Of a stretch of 64,000 bases of DNA, positions 8,350 through 19,786 are shown piece by piece. Within the stretch, counting starts at the first letter, position 1. The number at the start of each line of letters is the position of its first letter. Below the pieces are notes generated by a model. The model ran no database searches, had not been told where the DNA came from, and saw nothing but the letters and a program-made list of their open reading frames with translations. The DNA comes from Kolteria novifilia (GTDB taxonomy: Bacteria > Planctomycetota > Planctomycetia > Kolteriales > Kolteriaceae), in assembly GCA_007748055.1 (NCBI GenBank), contig CP036279.1, positions 6,820,001-6,884,000 of the forward strand, written 5' to 3'. The translations under genes and the position numbers were made by a program.

Positions 8350-9270
8350 TCAAGAGAAGTTGTCGCACCAACGGTAGGCTTCGATCAGGGTCTGTTCGCC
8401 CTCCTTGCCCTTGCCACTGACGCCGTGCTCCATGCCGACGACGCCGTCGAAGCCCTTGTCATAGATGTGCTTGAAGACGTTGCGGTAGTTGATCTCGCCC
8501 GTGAGCGGCTCCTTGCGGCCGGGATTGTCGCCGACTTGGAAATAGGCGATCTCGCTCCAGGCCTTGTCCATGTTGGGGATGAGGTTGCCTTCGGTGATCT
8601 GCTGGTGGTAGAGGTCGTCGAGGATCTTGCACGAGGGCGAGTTGACCGCCTTGCAGATGCTGTAGGCTTGCGGGATCTTCGTGAGGAAGAGACCGGGGTG
8701 GTTCGCCCACCAGTTGAGGGGTTCGAGGACCATGACCATCCCGGCCGGCTCGCAAACCTCGCTCATCACCTTGAGGTTCTCGACGCAGTTGGCCATCTGG
8801 TAGTCGTACTCGAGCTTCTGGGTGGTGTTGCCCGGAACGACGGTCGACCACTTGGCGTTGACCCGCTTGGCGACCTCGACCGCCTTCTTCATCGAGTCGC
8901 GCAGCGTGTTTTGGTAGTCCTTCGAGGTGTTGGAGACGAAGTCGCTCTTGCCGAAGCCGGAGAAGCTGACGAAGACGCCCATCGTCATCCCCAGATCGCC
9001 CATCGTCTTGGCGATCTTTTCCTGGAGTTCGACCGGCTTGCGCATCATGCCGTTGTCTTCCCAGGCGGTGAAGCCTTGGTCGGCGGCGAACTTGAGTTGG
9101 TCGATCGGGTCGTTGCCCGCGAGCGCCTTGAACATGCCGAAGTGCGGCGCGTACTTGAGTTTGAACTTCGCGCCGGTGGAGGTGGCGGGGTCCCCCGCCC
9201 GCGCGGAGTTCCAAAGGAGCGGGGCGGTGGCGGCCATCGCGCCAGCGGCGAGAAACTTTCGGCGATTCAT
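8350..9270 (-). CDS. Tat-exported hydroxypyruvate-isomerase-like TIM-barrel protein
   Basis: 306 residues from MNRRKFLAAG, a twin-arginine signal (RRKFLAAG) preceded by GAGGAGAG. The body resembles the AP-endonuclease-2-like xylose-isomerase TIM barrel of hydroxypyruvate isomerases. Family pieces include the QGFTAWEDNGM segment, VLEPLNWWANHPG with its metal-ligand Glu, CKILDDLYHQQITEGN, AYFQVGDNPGRKEP and the closing GVVGMEHG. Hyi interconverts hydroxypyruvate and tartronate semialdehyde in the cytosol, whereas planctomycetes have many exported relatives of unknown sugar substrate; the Tat signal argues for the latter. It is convergent with the lipoprotein array. Confidence 0.85.
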   Translation of the reverse strand: MNRRKFLAAGAMAATAPLLWNSARAGDPATSTGAKFKLKYAPHFGMFKALAGNDPIDQLKFAADQGFTAWEDNGMMRKPVELQEKIAKTMGDLGMTMGVFVSFSGFGKSDFVSNTSKDYQNTLRDSMKKAVEVAKRVNAKWSTVVPGNTTQKLEYDYQMANCVENLKVMSEVCEPAGMVMVLEPLNWWANHPGLFLTKIPQAYSICKAVNSPSCKILDDLYHQQITEGNLIPNMDKAWSEIAYFQVGDNPGRKEPLTGEINYRNVFKHIYDKGFDGVVGMEHGVSGKGKEGEQTLIEAYRWCDNFS

Positions 9271-9390
9271 CAACTCTCTCTCCTCGAACAAAATGGTTCA
9301 GATGTGGCCGTATCGTACCGACCGGCCAAGGCCGTCGCAACGCTGCCGTTGACGACTGCGCGGAGATCGGCCGCGGGCCACTCGTCGCCA

Positions 9391-10899
9391 TCATGAACGA
9401 GGAGGAAACGAGCTCTGTCCCGGCTTCCCGCGAACGACGCGAACGAGTCCCTCCCAGCCAAGGAGCGCCAAGAAGGAGACTCCTATGGTCGGAAAGACGA
9501 TTCCCACGCCGACGAGACAGACGATGAGTCCCTTGGGAACCGGCGCGGGAGCTCGAGCGGCGACACGATTGGAGACCGCCGATGGCCCCGACGCGGAGTT
9601 CACTCGTGCTCGCCGCTTCCACCACCAGATCAGGTAGCCGGTCACCGCCAGGATCGGCAGCGTCAGGCACGCGACGATGGCAAGGATCTTCGTCGGCCAT
9701 CCGATGAACGAGCCGTAGTGAATCGTCAGACTCAGGATCCAGAATCGCATCATCGGATGCACATCATGCCAGGTCTCGCGTTTGAGCATTTCCCCGGAGT
9801 ACTGATCGAACGACCAGCGCCGGTAGTCGTGGCGGTTCGTCCAGACCGGCCGTTCCTCTCTCCGCGATTGCACGACGTAGCACGCCTTCTCCCCATTCGG
9901 CAAGAAGACGGTCAGCGGTGCGTCTTGGCCTACCTCATTGCGAATCACCTCGAGCACCTTGTCGACCGAGACCGTCGCCGTTCCGGGAGTCGGCGTCGAC
10001 GTCACGGAAGAGCCGAACGCGCCCCCGGTCGCTTGCATGATTGAGCGATAGATCTTCCCCGAGTAGGTGGAGAAGACCATGCCGGTCAGGCACATCAACA
10101 AGATGAAGACCGCGATCCAAGCGCCCACCGCGTTGTGCAGCCGCCAGTTGATCTTGTAGCCCGAGCCGCGAAAAGGGACCGTCAGTCCGTGCCGTAGCGC
10201 CTTGAGGTTTCGCGGCCACCACATAAAGAGCCCCGTCAGCACGAGCACGATGCCCCAGCCGGTAATGAACTCGACGATCGAACTGCCGACTTCGCCGGTG
10301 AGCAAACGACGATGGATCTGTTCAACGATGCGAACGAATGCCGTCTCGCGCATGCGGTCGCCGACGATCTCCCCGGAGTAGGGATTGACCCAGACGTCGT
10401 GGAGCCCCTCTTTCGGGTTGCCGATCAGCAGGAACTGGTAGGGTTCGTGGGAGTGTTCCCCCTGGAAGTAGAGGAGCAAGCGTTTGTCCGGGACGTGTTC
10501 GCGAACCAAGTCGATCATCGCCTGATCGGAGATGGGTTCGGCGTTGGGGATCGGGCTCTCGATGACCTTGAGGTCGGGACGGAGCCAGTCGTCGATCTCG
10601 GGGGAGAAGACCAGAATCGCGCCGGTCAGCGCGATCAACACCAGCAAGGGCCCACCGAGGAGCCCCGCGAGCTTGTGCCATCTCCAGAAGAGTTTGCGGT
10701 AGTTGAATCGCTGTCGGCGCTTGGCGGAGTCCTCCCCCGCTTCAGTGTTTTCGGTCGACGCGTTGACGGCCCTGTCTCCATCTAGGCGCTCTAGGCTTCG
10801 TCTCAAAAGTTGATCGTCGGCCCGAGGCACAGCGAGTTGGTGGGGGACGAGGAGGTCGAAACAGGCGAATCCGTTGGATTCGTCGATGCAGACCGACAA
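9391..10899 (-). CDS. PepSY-associated membrane protein
   Basis: Up to 502 residues. A first membrane segment (LAGLLGGPLLVLIALTGAIL) leads into a periplasmic PepSY-type region. Further segments are EFITGWGIVLVLTGLFMWW, AWIAVFILLMCLTGMVF, ILAIVACLTLPILAVTGYLIWWW and a C-terminal hydrophobic pair. The layout and the final LIWWWKRR match the PepSY-TM family, often linked to siderophore use or iron reduction. The start is unusual: in this frame there is no ATG between the MITE at 10791-10956 and the first membrane segment, so the nearest usable codons (TTG at 10899, a later GTG and TTG) lie inside the MITE. Its first 35 or so codons may therefore derive from the insertion. Confidence 0.82.
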   Translation of the reverse strand: MSVCIDESNGFACFDLLVPHQLAVPRADDQLLRRSLERLDGDRAVNASTENTEAGEDSAKRRQRFNYRKLFWRWHKLAGLLGGPLLVLIALTGAILVFSPEIDDWLRPDLKVIESPIPNAEPISDQAMIDLVREHVPDKRLLLYFQGEHSHEPYQFLLIGNPKEGLHDVWVNPYSGEIVGDRMRETAFVRIVEQIHRRLLTGEVGSSIVEFITGWGIVLVLTGLFMWWPRNLKALRHGLTVPFRGSGYKINWRLHNAVGAWIAVFILLMCLTGMVFSTYSGKIYRSIMQATGGAFGSSVTSTPTPGTATVSVDKVLEVIRNEVGQDAPLTVFLPNGEKACYVVQSRREERPVWTNRHDYRRWSFDQYSGEMLKRETWHDVHPMMRFWILSLTIHYGSFIGWPTKILAIVACLTLPILAVTGYLIWWWKRRARVNSASGPSAVSNRVAARAPAPVPKGLIVCLVGVGIVFPTIGVSFLALLGWEGLVRVVRGKPGQSSFPPRS

Positions 10900-10956
10900 A
10901 GTCCCGCAGCAACGTAGCCAGCCGAAGCCAGAGCCGACTTTTGAGACGGAGCCTAG
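10791..10956. mobile_element. MITE-like element, copy 1 (166 bp)
   Basis: Bounded by CTAG and terminal inverted repeats: CTAGGCTTCGTCTCAAAA at the left and CTAGGCTCCGTCTCAAAA read inward from the right, one mismatch. There is no transposase frame. Near-identical copies occur at 32993-33157 and 55715-55880. The right-end CTAG supplies the TAG stop of the neighbouring lipoprotein gene, and the left part is continuous with the PepSY reading frame. Confidence 0.88.
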
Positions 10957-11438
10957 TTGATCGGCTGCGCGCGGTTCTTGTTCAACGCCTGGTGTGCCTT
11001 CTCGACCGTGGCGGCGGGGGCCTCTAGCCGGAACGGAGGAATCAGGGCGTCGGCATCCTCGACCTTCACTTGGAACTCCGGCCCGTTCGGCTTGACGTAC
11101 TTGCCTTCAAAGAACTCCTGCATGCTGTTGCCACCTTCCGGCCAGAAGAAGGTGACATCATACGTCCCGGCGACCGCTCCGTCGTCCTCGCCGTTGGTGG
11201 AAAGGACGAAGCAGCCGTCCTCGTCCGTAACCGCGATCGGGCGGGCGGCGTTCTTCTTCACCGAGGGGTCGGTGTGGTTGAACCGGACGACAACGCCCTT
11301 TTCGGGATTGCCGTTGACCAGCACTTGGCCGGTCACTTGATGCTTGATCAGCCCGTCGTCGGGCGCGCTACCGCACCCCGAGAGAATCGTCGTGGTGGCA
11401 AGAGCGATGATCGCGGCGTTTCGCATGTTGGCGTACAT
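10953..11438 (-). CDS. Small lipoprotein with carboxypeptidase-regulatory-like fold
   Basis: 161 residues. Signal peptide MYANMRNAAIIALATTTILSGC ends in a classic LSGC lipobox. The mature part resembles the planctomycete transthyretin/carboxypeptidase-regulatory-like lipoproteins: VTGQVLVNGNPEKGVVVRFNHTD, VTDEDGCFVLSTNGEDDGAVAGTYDVTFFWPE, then a VEDADALIPPFRLEAP tail. Such proteins often sit beside DUF1559 genes, as here (44 bp from the DUF1559 stop), suggesting one operon. The TAG stop lies in the end of the MITE, so the native C-terminus may have differed. Confidence 0.8.
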   Translation of the reverse strand: MYANMRNAAIIALATTTILSGCGSAPDDGLIKHQVTGQVLVNGNPEKGVVVRFNHTDPSVKKNAARPIAVTDEDGCFVLSTNGEDDGAVAGTYDVTFFWPEGGNSMQEFFEGKYVKPNGPEFQVKVEDADALIPPFRLEAPAATVEKAHQALNKNRAQPIN

Positions 11439-11481
11439 AGGTTGTTCGTTCCCGTTGAAAGTGGTTCGTCCCACGATGAGC

Positions 11482-12399
11482 CTAGAGACCTTCGACTCTC
11501 TCCCCATCGGCACGCTTGACGAGACGTTCCATCGTTCCCACATCGATCTGCTCGTCGACGAACTGAACCGCCCCGTCCCCGAACAAGATTTGGGCGCCGC
11601 CGGGATGAAAACTGTAGGGGTTGCTGCCACCACTATTGCAGTTGACGACACAGTTTCCGCCAAACTGTGTAACGCCATCTCTGCTGAAGCCTCTTAACGA
11701 TAGGCGGTTGAACCCGGCCCAGATCCCCCAGTGCGGTGTTCCCGTCACGCTGAGAACGTTGCGGGCTCGGTCGTGGGCGATGCCGCCGCCACCGGTGATC
11801 TCAACCACGTGGATGGTCTTGCTCAAGCCGTCGGTCACTTCGGCGATCTTCGTCGAGTAGCTGTTGTAGGGCATCAACCCGTGCTCGGAGGTCGTGCCGT
11901 CGTACACATTGGAAGAACACGCATACTCGTTGATCCCGAGCGGGATCGTCTCGCCATCGGTCGTGTCGACAAACGGAAGGCTGGAATGATCGACGGTAAT
12001 ATCGACGACGCCTGGGGCCGTCGAGGAAGGGCACTTGAACACTCCCAGCGACTTTCCCACCAACGGACGATTGTCGGGATGCAGGTGCGACACCCTGTCG
12101 TTGTAGTTGCTCGTGATCTGCTCTTGATCGACGTAGGGCAGCAGGCTCCGTGCCCAGCACGCGGAGATCTCGTACTGCGGTCCAAGCTGACCCCAACTCT
12201 GACTGATGGGGAAGCGGGCGTAGGCGTCATGGTAGTTGTGCATCGCGGTGCCAATCTGCTTGAGATTGCTCTGGCACTGCATCCGCCGGGCCGCCTCTCG
12301 GGCTTGCTGGACCGCGGGCAGCAACATCGCGACCAAGACCCCGATGATGGCGATCACCACCAACAACTCGACAAGCGTAAAAGCATGACGGCGTTTCAT
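11482..12399 (-). CDS. DUF1559 prepilin-like protein
   Basis: 305 residues. It begins [20 protein letters not shown], a type IV prepilin N-terminal methylation motif with the prepilin peptidase site before Phe, followed by [21 protein letters not shown]. The body is a typical DUF1559 domain and ends with the family's H-x9-DG motif ([12 protein letters not shown]). The family is enormous in planctomycetes and is assembled or exported through a type II/IV-pilus-like path; roles are mostly unknown. A start upstream would be out of family. It is probably co-transcribed with the lipoprotein downstream. Confidence 0.92.
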   Translation of the reverse strand: MKRRHAFTLVELLVVIAIIGVLVAMLLPAVQQAREAARRMQCQSNLKQIGTAMHNYHDAYARFPISQSWGQLGPQYEISACWARSLLPYVDQEQITSNYNDRVSHLHPDNRPLVGKSLGVFKCPSSTAPGVVDITVDHSSLPFVDTTDGETIPLGINEYACSSNVYDGTTSEHGLMPYNSYSTKIAEVTDGLSKTIHVVEITGGGGIAHDRARNVLSVTGTPHWGIWAGFNRLSLRGFSRDGVTQFGGNCVVNCNSGGSNPYSFHPGGAQILFGDGAVQFVDEQIDVGTMERLVKRADGERVEGL

Positions 12400-12965
12400 G
12401 AAAGCACCTACTCCTGCGGGAATTTCCGAGTCTCCATCACGACGAAACGGCCCTGGCCTCAACGAGTCAACAAGAGGCACCGTCACGTTGTTTCCCACTC
12501 CCATGACGGGGGCGCGAGGCGTTCGACGAGATCTCTCAAGTTGTCGGGACGATACCGCGGATGGCCTTGTCGACAGCACGGAACGGCGGTTCGACTACCG
12601 TCCTAGGTGGCTGGCGAAGAGCTGGCGGGGAGTACGGCAGGAATTGAGAACCCGTCTCAATCTCAACAATGTAATTAGGCGATGGAAGCGTCTGTTTCAA
12701 CCCAATCACGTCGATTTCGTCGGCGTCAGTGAGAGGTATCGACTTGCCACGATCCTATGAGCAACGAGGAGAAGCCCACGACGACTCGTGGGCTCCTTGC
12801 GAGATGCGTGCGAACGGTCAAGCGTCCCAAATTCGAGTTGACGGTCACTCAACTCGGTGGCACTGGCCGACAAGCGGCCAGTGCCACCCGAAACCCAGGT
12901 CTTGACAGCGCACCAGTGGCACGAGAAAGCCAGGTCTTGGCGGAGCCTAGACGGGAAAGGATCGC
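12400..12965. other. Intergenic region with two hairpins
   Basis: No gene is visible in these 566 bp. AGCCCACGA pairs with TCGTGGGCT at 12773-12794 around CGAC (9-bp stem), a possible transcript end for metH or a repeat. At 12861-12889 there is a REP-family hairpin in which CACTGGCCG pairs with CGGCCAGTG around ACAAG; compared with the commonest form both arms changed together. Confidence 0.6.
12861..12889 (+). repeat. REP-like hairpin with compensatory arm changes
   Basis: Arms CACTGGCCG and CGGCCAGTG with loop ACAAG and tail CCACCC. T-to-C in the left arm is matched by A-to-G in the right arm relative to CACTGGCTG/CAGCCAGTG, so pairing is kept. Confidence 0.75.
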
Positions 12966-16664
<3,699 letters not shown>

Positions 16665-16865
16665 CGTGTACCCCGAGAAATCATGGGTCGAAAGTTTAGC
16701 GAAAGGATGTCTCGCATCCGTGTCGAGCCGTTCGCATCGGATTGATTGTTGCTTGTCGGCCCAAACGCGACAAGAAGACTCCCCTGGCCGCCATTCTAGA
16801 AACTAGACGGTCGGCCGGAGCAAATAGCCCGTCACCCTGCTACCGCACTGGTCCATCGAAGTTTC

Positions 16866-16894
16866 GGACGCCACTGGCTGCTTGTCAGCTAGTG
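16866..16894 (-). repeat. CACTGGCTG hairpin repeat, inverted orientation
   Basis: CACTGGCTG, loop CTTGT and CAGCTAGTG with one mismatch; the loop is the reverse complement of ACAAG, so this copy is inverted. It lies between the metH start and the moxR stop. Confidence 0.65.
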
Positions 16895-16943
16895 CCAAAG
16901 GGTTAGGGTTGCGCGAACACCAAATTCAAGTTGGAACAGAGCA

Positions 16944-18005
16944 CTACGAGGGAAACGCGTCGTTGTCCGGGATGATCTTCACCCGTTCGAACAGTTCCGG
17001 GAGCAATTCGGAAACCGAACGCTCCTCCACTTCAGCCTCGGGCCGAAGAATAAGGCGATGGCCCAGCACCGAGGGGGCGACCTCGTGAACGTCGGCGTGA
17101 GTCGCGTAGTGACGACCATCGAGCAGCGCGTGAGCTTTGGCACACTGGAGAAGATAGATCGCGGCGCGAGGACTCGCGCCGAGCGCGATGTCGGGATGGC
17201 GTCTGGTCTCGCGAACGAGGTCGACAATGTAGGGCAGCAAGGAAGGTTCCGTGTAAACCGCGCCCAATCGCGACTGGATCGAAAGAATCATATCCGTCGA
17301 AAAGACCGACTCCGGCATGGGAGGACCACTGATGACCGTCGAGCCGTGGCTCTCCTCACCGTCGTCGGACTCATGCTCCCGCTCGACCACGATCCGCTTC
17401 GGTCCGCCGTGAAGCTTGAGGATGTCGATCTCCGTCTCCCGCGTGGGGTAGTCCATCACGACGCGCATGAGAAAACGGTCGAGCTGCGCTTCGGGGAGCC
17501 GGTAGACTCCCTCCTGCTCCACCGGGTTCTGCGTCGCCAGGACCATGAAGGGAGCGGGCAGGGGAAGCGTCGTCCCCTCGATCGTGACTTGGTGCTCCTG
17601 CATCGCTTCCAAGAGGGCAGCCTGGGTCTTCGCGGGCGAACGATTCACCTCGTCGGCGAGCAGCAACTGGCAAAAGAGCGGCCCTTTGCGAAGCGTGAAC
17701 TCGTTGGACGAGCGGTCGAAGACGTAGGTCCCGGTGATGTCCGAGGGGAGCAGGTCGGGGGTGAACTGAACCCGCTGATGATCGATGCCGAGCACGCCGG
17801 CCAGCGCCTTGGCGAGCGTCGTCTTCGCGGTGCCGGGAACGCCCTCGAGCAAGACGTGGCCCCCGACGATCATCGCGATGAGGAATTGGCGAACGACATC
17901 CTCCATGCCGACGACCACTTCGCTGACGGCGCCCTGCACCTTCGTGGCGAACTCGTGGATCTCGGCCCGGACCTCTTCGGGGAGTTGTTCGTGAGTCGTA
18001 GTCAA
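16944..18005 (-). CDS. MoxR-family AAA+ ATPase
   Basis: 353 residues. The start is a TTG at 18003-18005 overlapping the TGA of the upstream gene (TTGA), with AGGAAAGAG 6 nt before it; no ATG fits. A full MoxR AAA+ core is visible: Walker A GVPGTAKTTLAKA, the QFTPDLLPSDITGTYVF insert, Walker B LLLADEVNRSP, sensor LATQNPVEQEGVYRLPEAQLDRF, and a lid domain with GASPRAAIYLLQCAKAHALLDGR. MoxR ATPases act as chaperones and usually sit next to DUF58 or VWA genes. Here the upstream partner is a DUF4350-like membrane protein, also common in such operons, while DUF58 and VWA genes are not in this window. Confidence 0.93.
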   Translation of the reverse strand: MTTTHEQLPEEVRAEIHEFATKVQGAVSEVVVGMEDVVRQFLIAMIVGGHVLLEGVPGTAKTTLAKALAGVLGIDHQRVQFTPDLLPSDITGTYVFDRSSNEFTLRKGPLFCQLLLADEVNRSPAKTQAALLEAMQEHQVTIEGTTLPLPAPFMVLATQNPVEQEGVYRLPEAQLDRFLMRVVMDYPTRETEIDILKLHGGPKRIVVEREHESDDGEESHGSTVISGPPMPESVFSTDMILSIQSRLGAVYTEPSLLPYIVDLVRETRRHPDIALGASPRAAIYLLQCAKAHALLDGRHYATHADVHEVAPSVLGHRLILRPEAEVEERSVSELLPELFERVKIIPDNDAFPS

Positions 18006-19480
18006 ACGGAACTCTTTCCTGGTTGCCCGGTCCGACGCGAGGGTTCCGAGTCGACTGGCGTCAGCGACCCATCGCGGACCATTCGTTCCAACTCGCCAAC
18101 GAGTATCTGCACACGCCGAAACTCTCGTCGCGACACGGGACGGCTCGACGAGCGTCGCAGCAATCGCCAAAGATAGCGAAGTTGCCACCAACGCTTCCAA
18201 CGCCGCCAAAGCGACCCACGAACGCGAACCGGTGGCATTTTAGGCTCGTGGACGTCCGCTCGCAGTGTATGGCAGAAGAACTGCTCAGCCAAGCGCACGA
18301 CCGGGTCGGTGAAGTCGCCCGTGCCGACCAAATCGGTCCGCCGCTGCTCCAGCAGGTTTCCCAACGGAACCGGTTGCGCCCGCTCCTTCCTCCGCCGGGA
18401 TCGCTTGCGAGGCAGATGGCGAGCCCGCACGCCCATCAGCCACCAGCCGAGGAGCAACAGCAGAAACAGACTTGTCAACATCGCCACCGCGCGCTGAAAC
18501 GGGACGATCGGCAGCCGCGACTGCACCCGCTGGATCTGTTCGTCGAAGACCCCTTCGTCCTCCAACCCGCTGATGAGACTGTTCGCCACGGCGATCAGTT
18601 CCTCGATCCCGGGAAGATTGAACGAGCCGTCGCGAAACCGAGGGTCGACCCACTCGCCGATGACATCGACATCCTTGACGAAGAGGACGTGGAGATCCTG
18701 AGGCGAGCGATCGCCGATCAGCCACGCGACGGTGTTGAGCGCGAAGGTGAGATTGTCCTCCTCCTGGATCATCTCATTGAGAAAGAGGGTTTGATCGGCG
18801 ACCACCATGACCCGGCCCTTGCCGAGACTTCCGGCCGAGATGACGGGCCGATGGCCTCGTAGCGGCCGCTGCCCAATCGCGGCCGAGGGGGGCAGATAGC
18901 CGACCGCCCACTCGTTGGCTTTGAGCCCGGCGAGGTAGCCGGGCAAGTTCATCACGATCGTGTCGACCCCCTGGGTCAGCCGTTGCGCGTCGGGGTTGGC
19001 GAGGTTCCAATCGTCGATCAACGGCAGACTCGTTCGGCCCATGTAGGCTTCGCGTGGATCGAGCACGCCGAGCGGTCCAGACTCGATGTCGACGACGAAC
19101 TGGGACCAATCGTCGTCGCTGGCGATCAGGAGCGCCCCCCCCTTCTCCACGAAGTCCGTCGGTTCCAGCGGCATCGTGGTCAGTCGAGCCAGCGGCTCCG
19201 GCGCTCCGACGAGAACGATGATCCACCGATCCCAGTCCTCGCGCGGCGCGGCCCGAAACTCTTCCAGCGAGGAGGGAGTCAAGCGATGAAACGCGAAGAG
19301 ATAGCGAAAAGCGTCCGCCCGCGAACCGAACGGCGAGAGTGGAGGCGTCTCCCCCAAGTCGTCGTTGGCCCGGCAATCCGGCGCGAACAGCCCGCCCAAG
19401 AGGACGAGACTCCACGCGAATCGAGACGCCACGCCAAAGCGCCAACGGCTCACTCTCGACTTGGCACCATCACTCGCCAC
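18002..19480 (-). CDS. DUF4350-like exported membrane protein
   Basis: 492 residues. A signal or anchor near residues 15-35 (FAWSLVLLGGLFAP) is followed by an extracytoplasmic region resembling DUF4350: RLTPSSLEEFRAA, WIIVLVGAPEPL, FVEKGGALLIASDDDW, and SAGSLGKGRVMVVADQTLFLNEMI. A membrane helix (AVAMLTSLFLLLLLGWWLMGV, near 335-355) then leads into a very basic cytoplasmic tail. DUF4350 domains look like glutamine-amidotransferase folds without catalysis and are linked to MoxR operons. The stop overlaps the TTG of moxR, indicating translational coupling. Role unknown. Confidence 0.8.
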   Translation of the reverse strand: MASDGAKSRVSRWRFGVASRFAWSLVLLGGLFAPDCRANDDLGETPPLSPFGSRADAFRYLFAFHRLTPSSLEEFRAAPREDWDRWIIVLVGAPEPLARLTTMPLEPTDFVEKGGALLIASDDDWSQFVVDIESGPLGVLDPREAYMGRTSLPLIDDWNLANPDAQRLTQGVDTIVMNLPGYLAGLKANEWAVGYLPPSAAIGQRPLRGHRPVISAGSLGKGRVMVVADQTLFLNEMIQEEDNLTFALNTVAWLIGDRSPQDLHVLFVKDVDVIGEWVDPRFRDGSFNLPGIEELIAVANSLISGLEDEGVFDEQIQRVQSRLPIVPFQRAVAMLTSLFLLLLLGWWLMGVRARHLPRKRSRRRKERAQPVPLGNLLEQRRTDLVGTGDFTDPVVRLAEQFFCHTLRADVHEPKMPPVRVRGSLWRRWKRWWQLRYLWRLLRRSSSRPVSRREFRRVQILVGELERMVRDGSLTPVDSEPSRRTGQPGKSSV

Positions 19481-19786
19481 GCCTGCCTACCCTTCCGCGT
19501 ACCCCAGGGCTCTTTCGTCTCTTCTCCGCCACGATTGGGCGGATGAACCTCAAAAAATGGTCGCTCCCTCGGCTCCCTTGCTAGATTATTCGCAGCGCCG
19601 CCATTGTGCGACCTGGACTCGGAGGAATCGCGGCGCGAACCGCCGAGCCGCCTCCTCGGTCGCTCAAGAGGAAGCGAGACGTGCCGGCTTCGAACCCACG
19701 GGCGCTCGTTCGTCGCGAGACGTGAGGCTCGATCGAAACGCGTGCCGACATTCGCGCGGGTCGAACCAGACTACTGGAGAACTTCG

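Noticed and set aside
16665-16943. Cobalamin or SAM riboswitch upstream of metH
   Set aside because: I could not find a B12-box or SAM-type core; only a short 7-bp hairpin is present.
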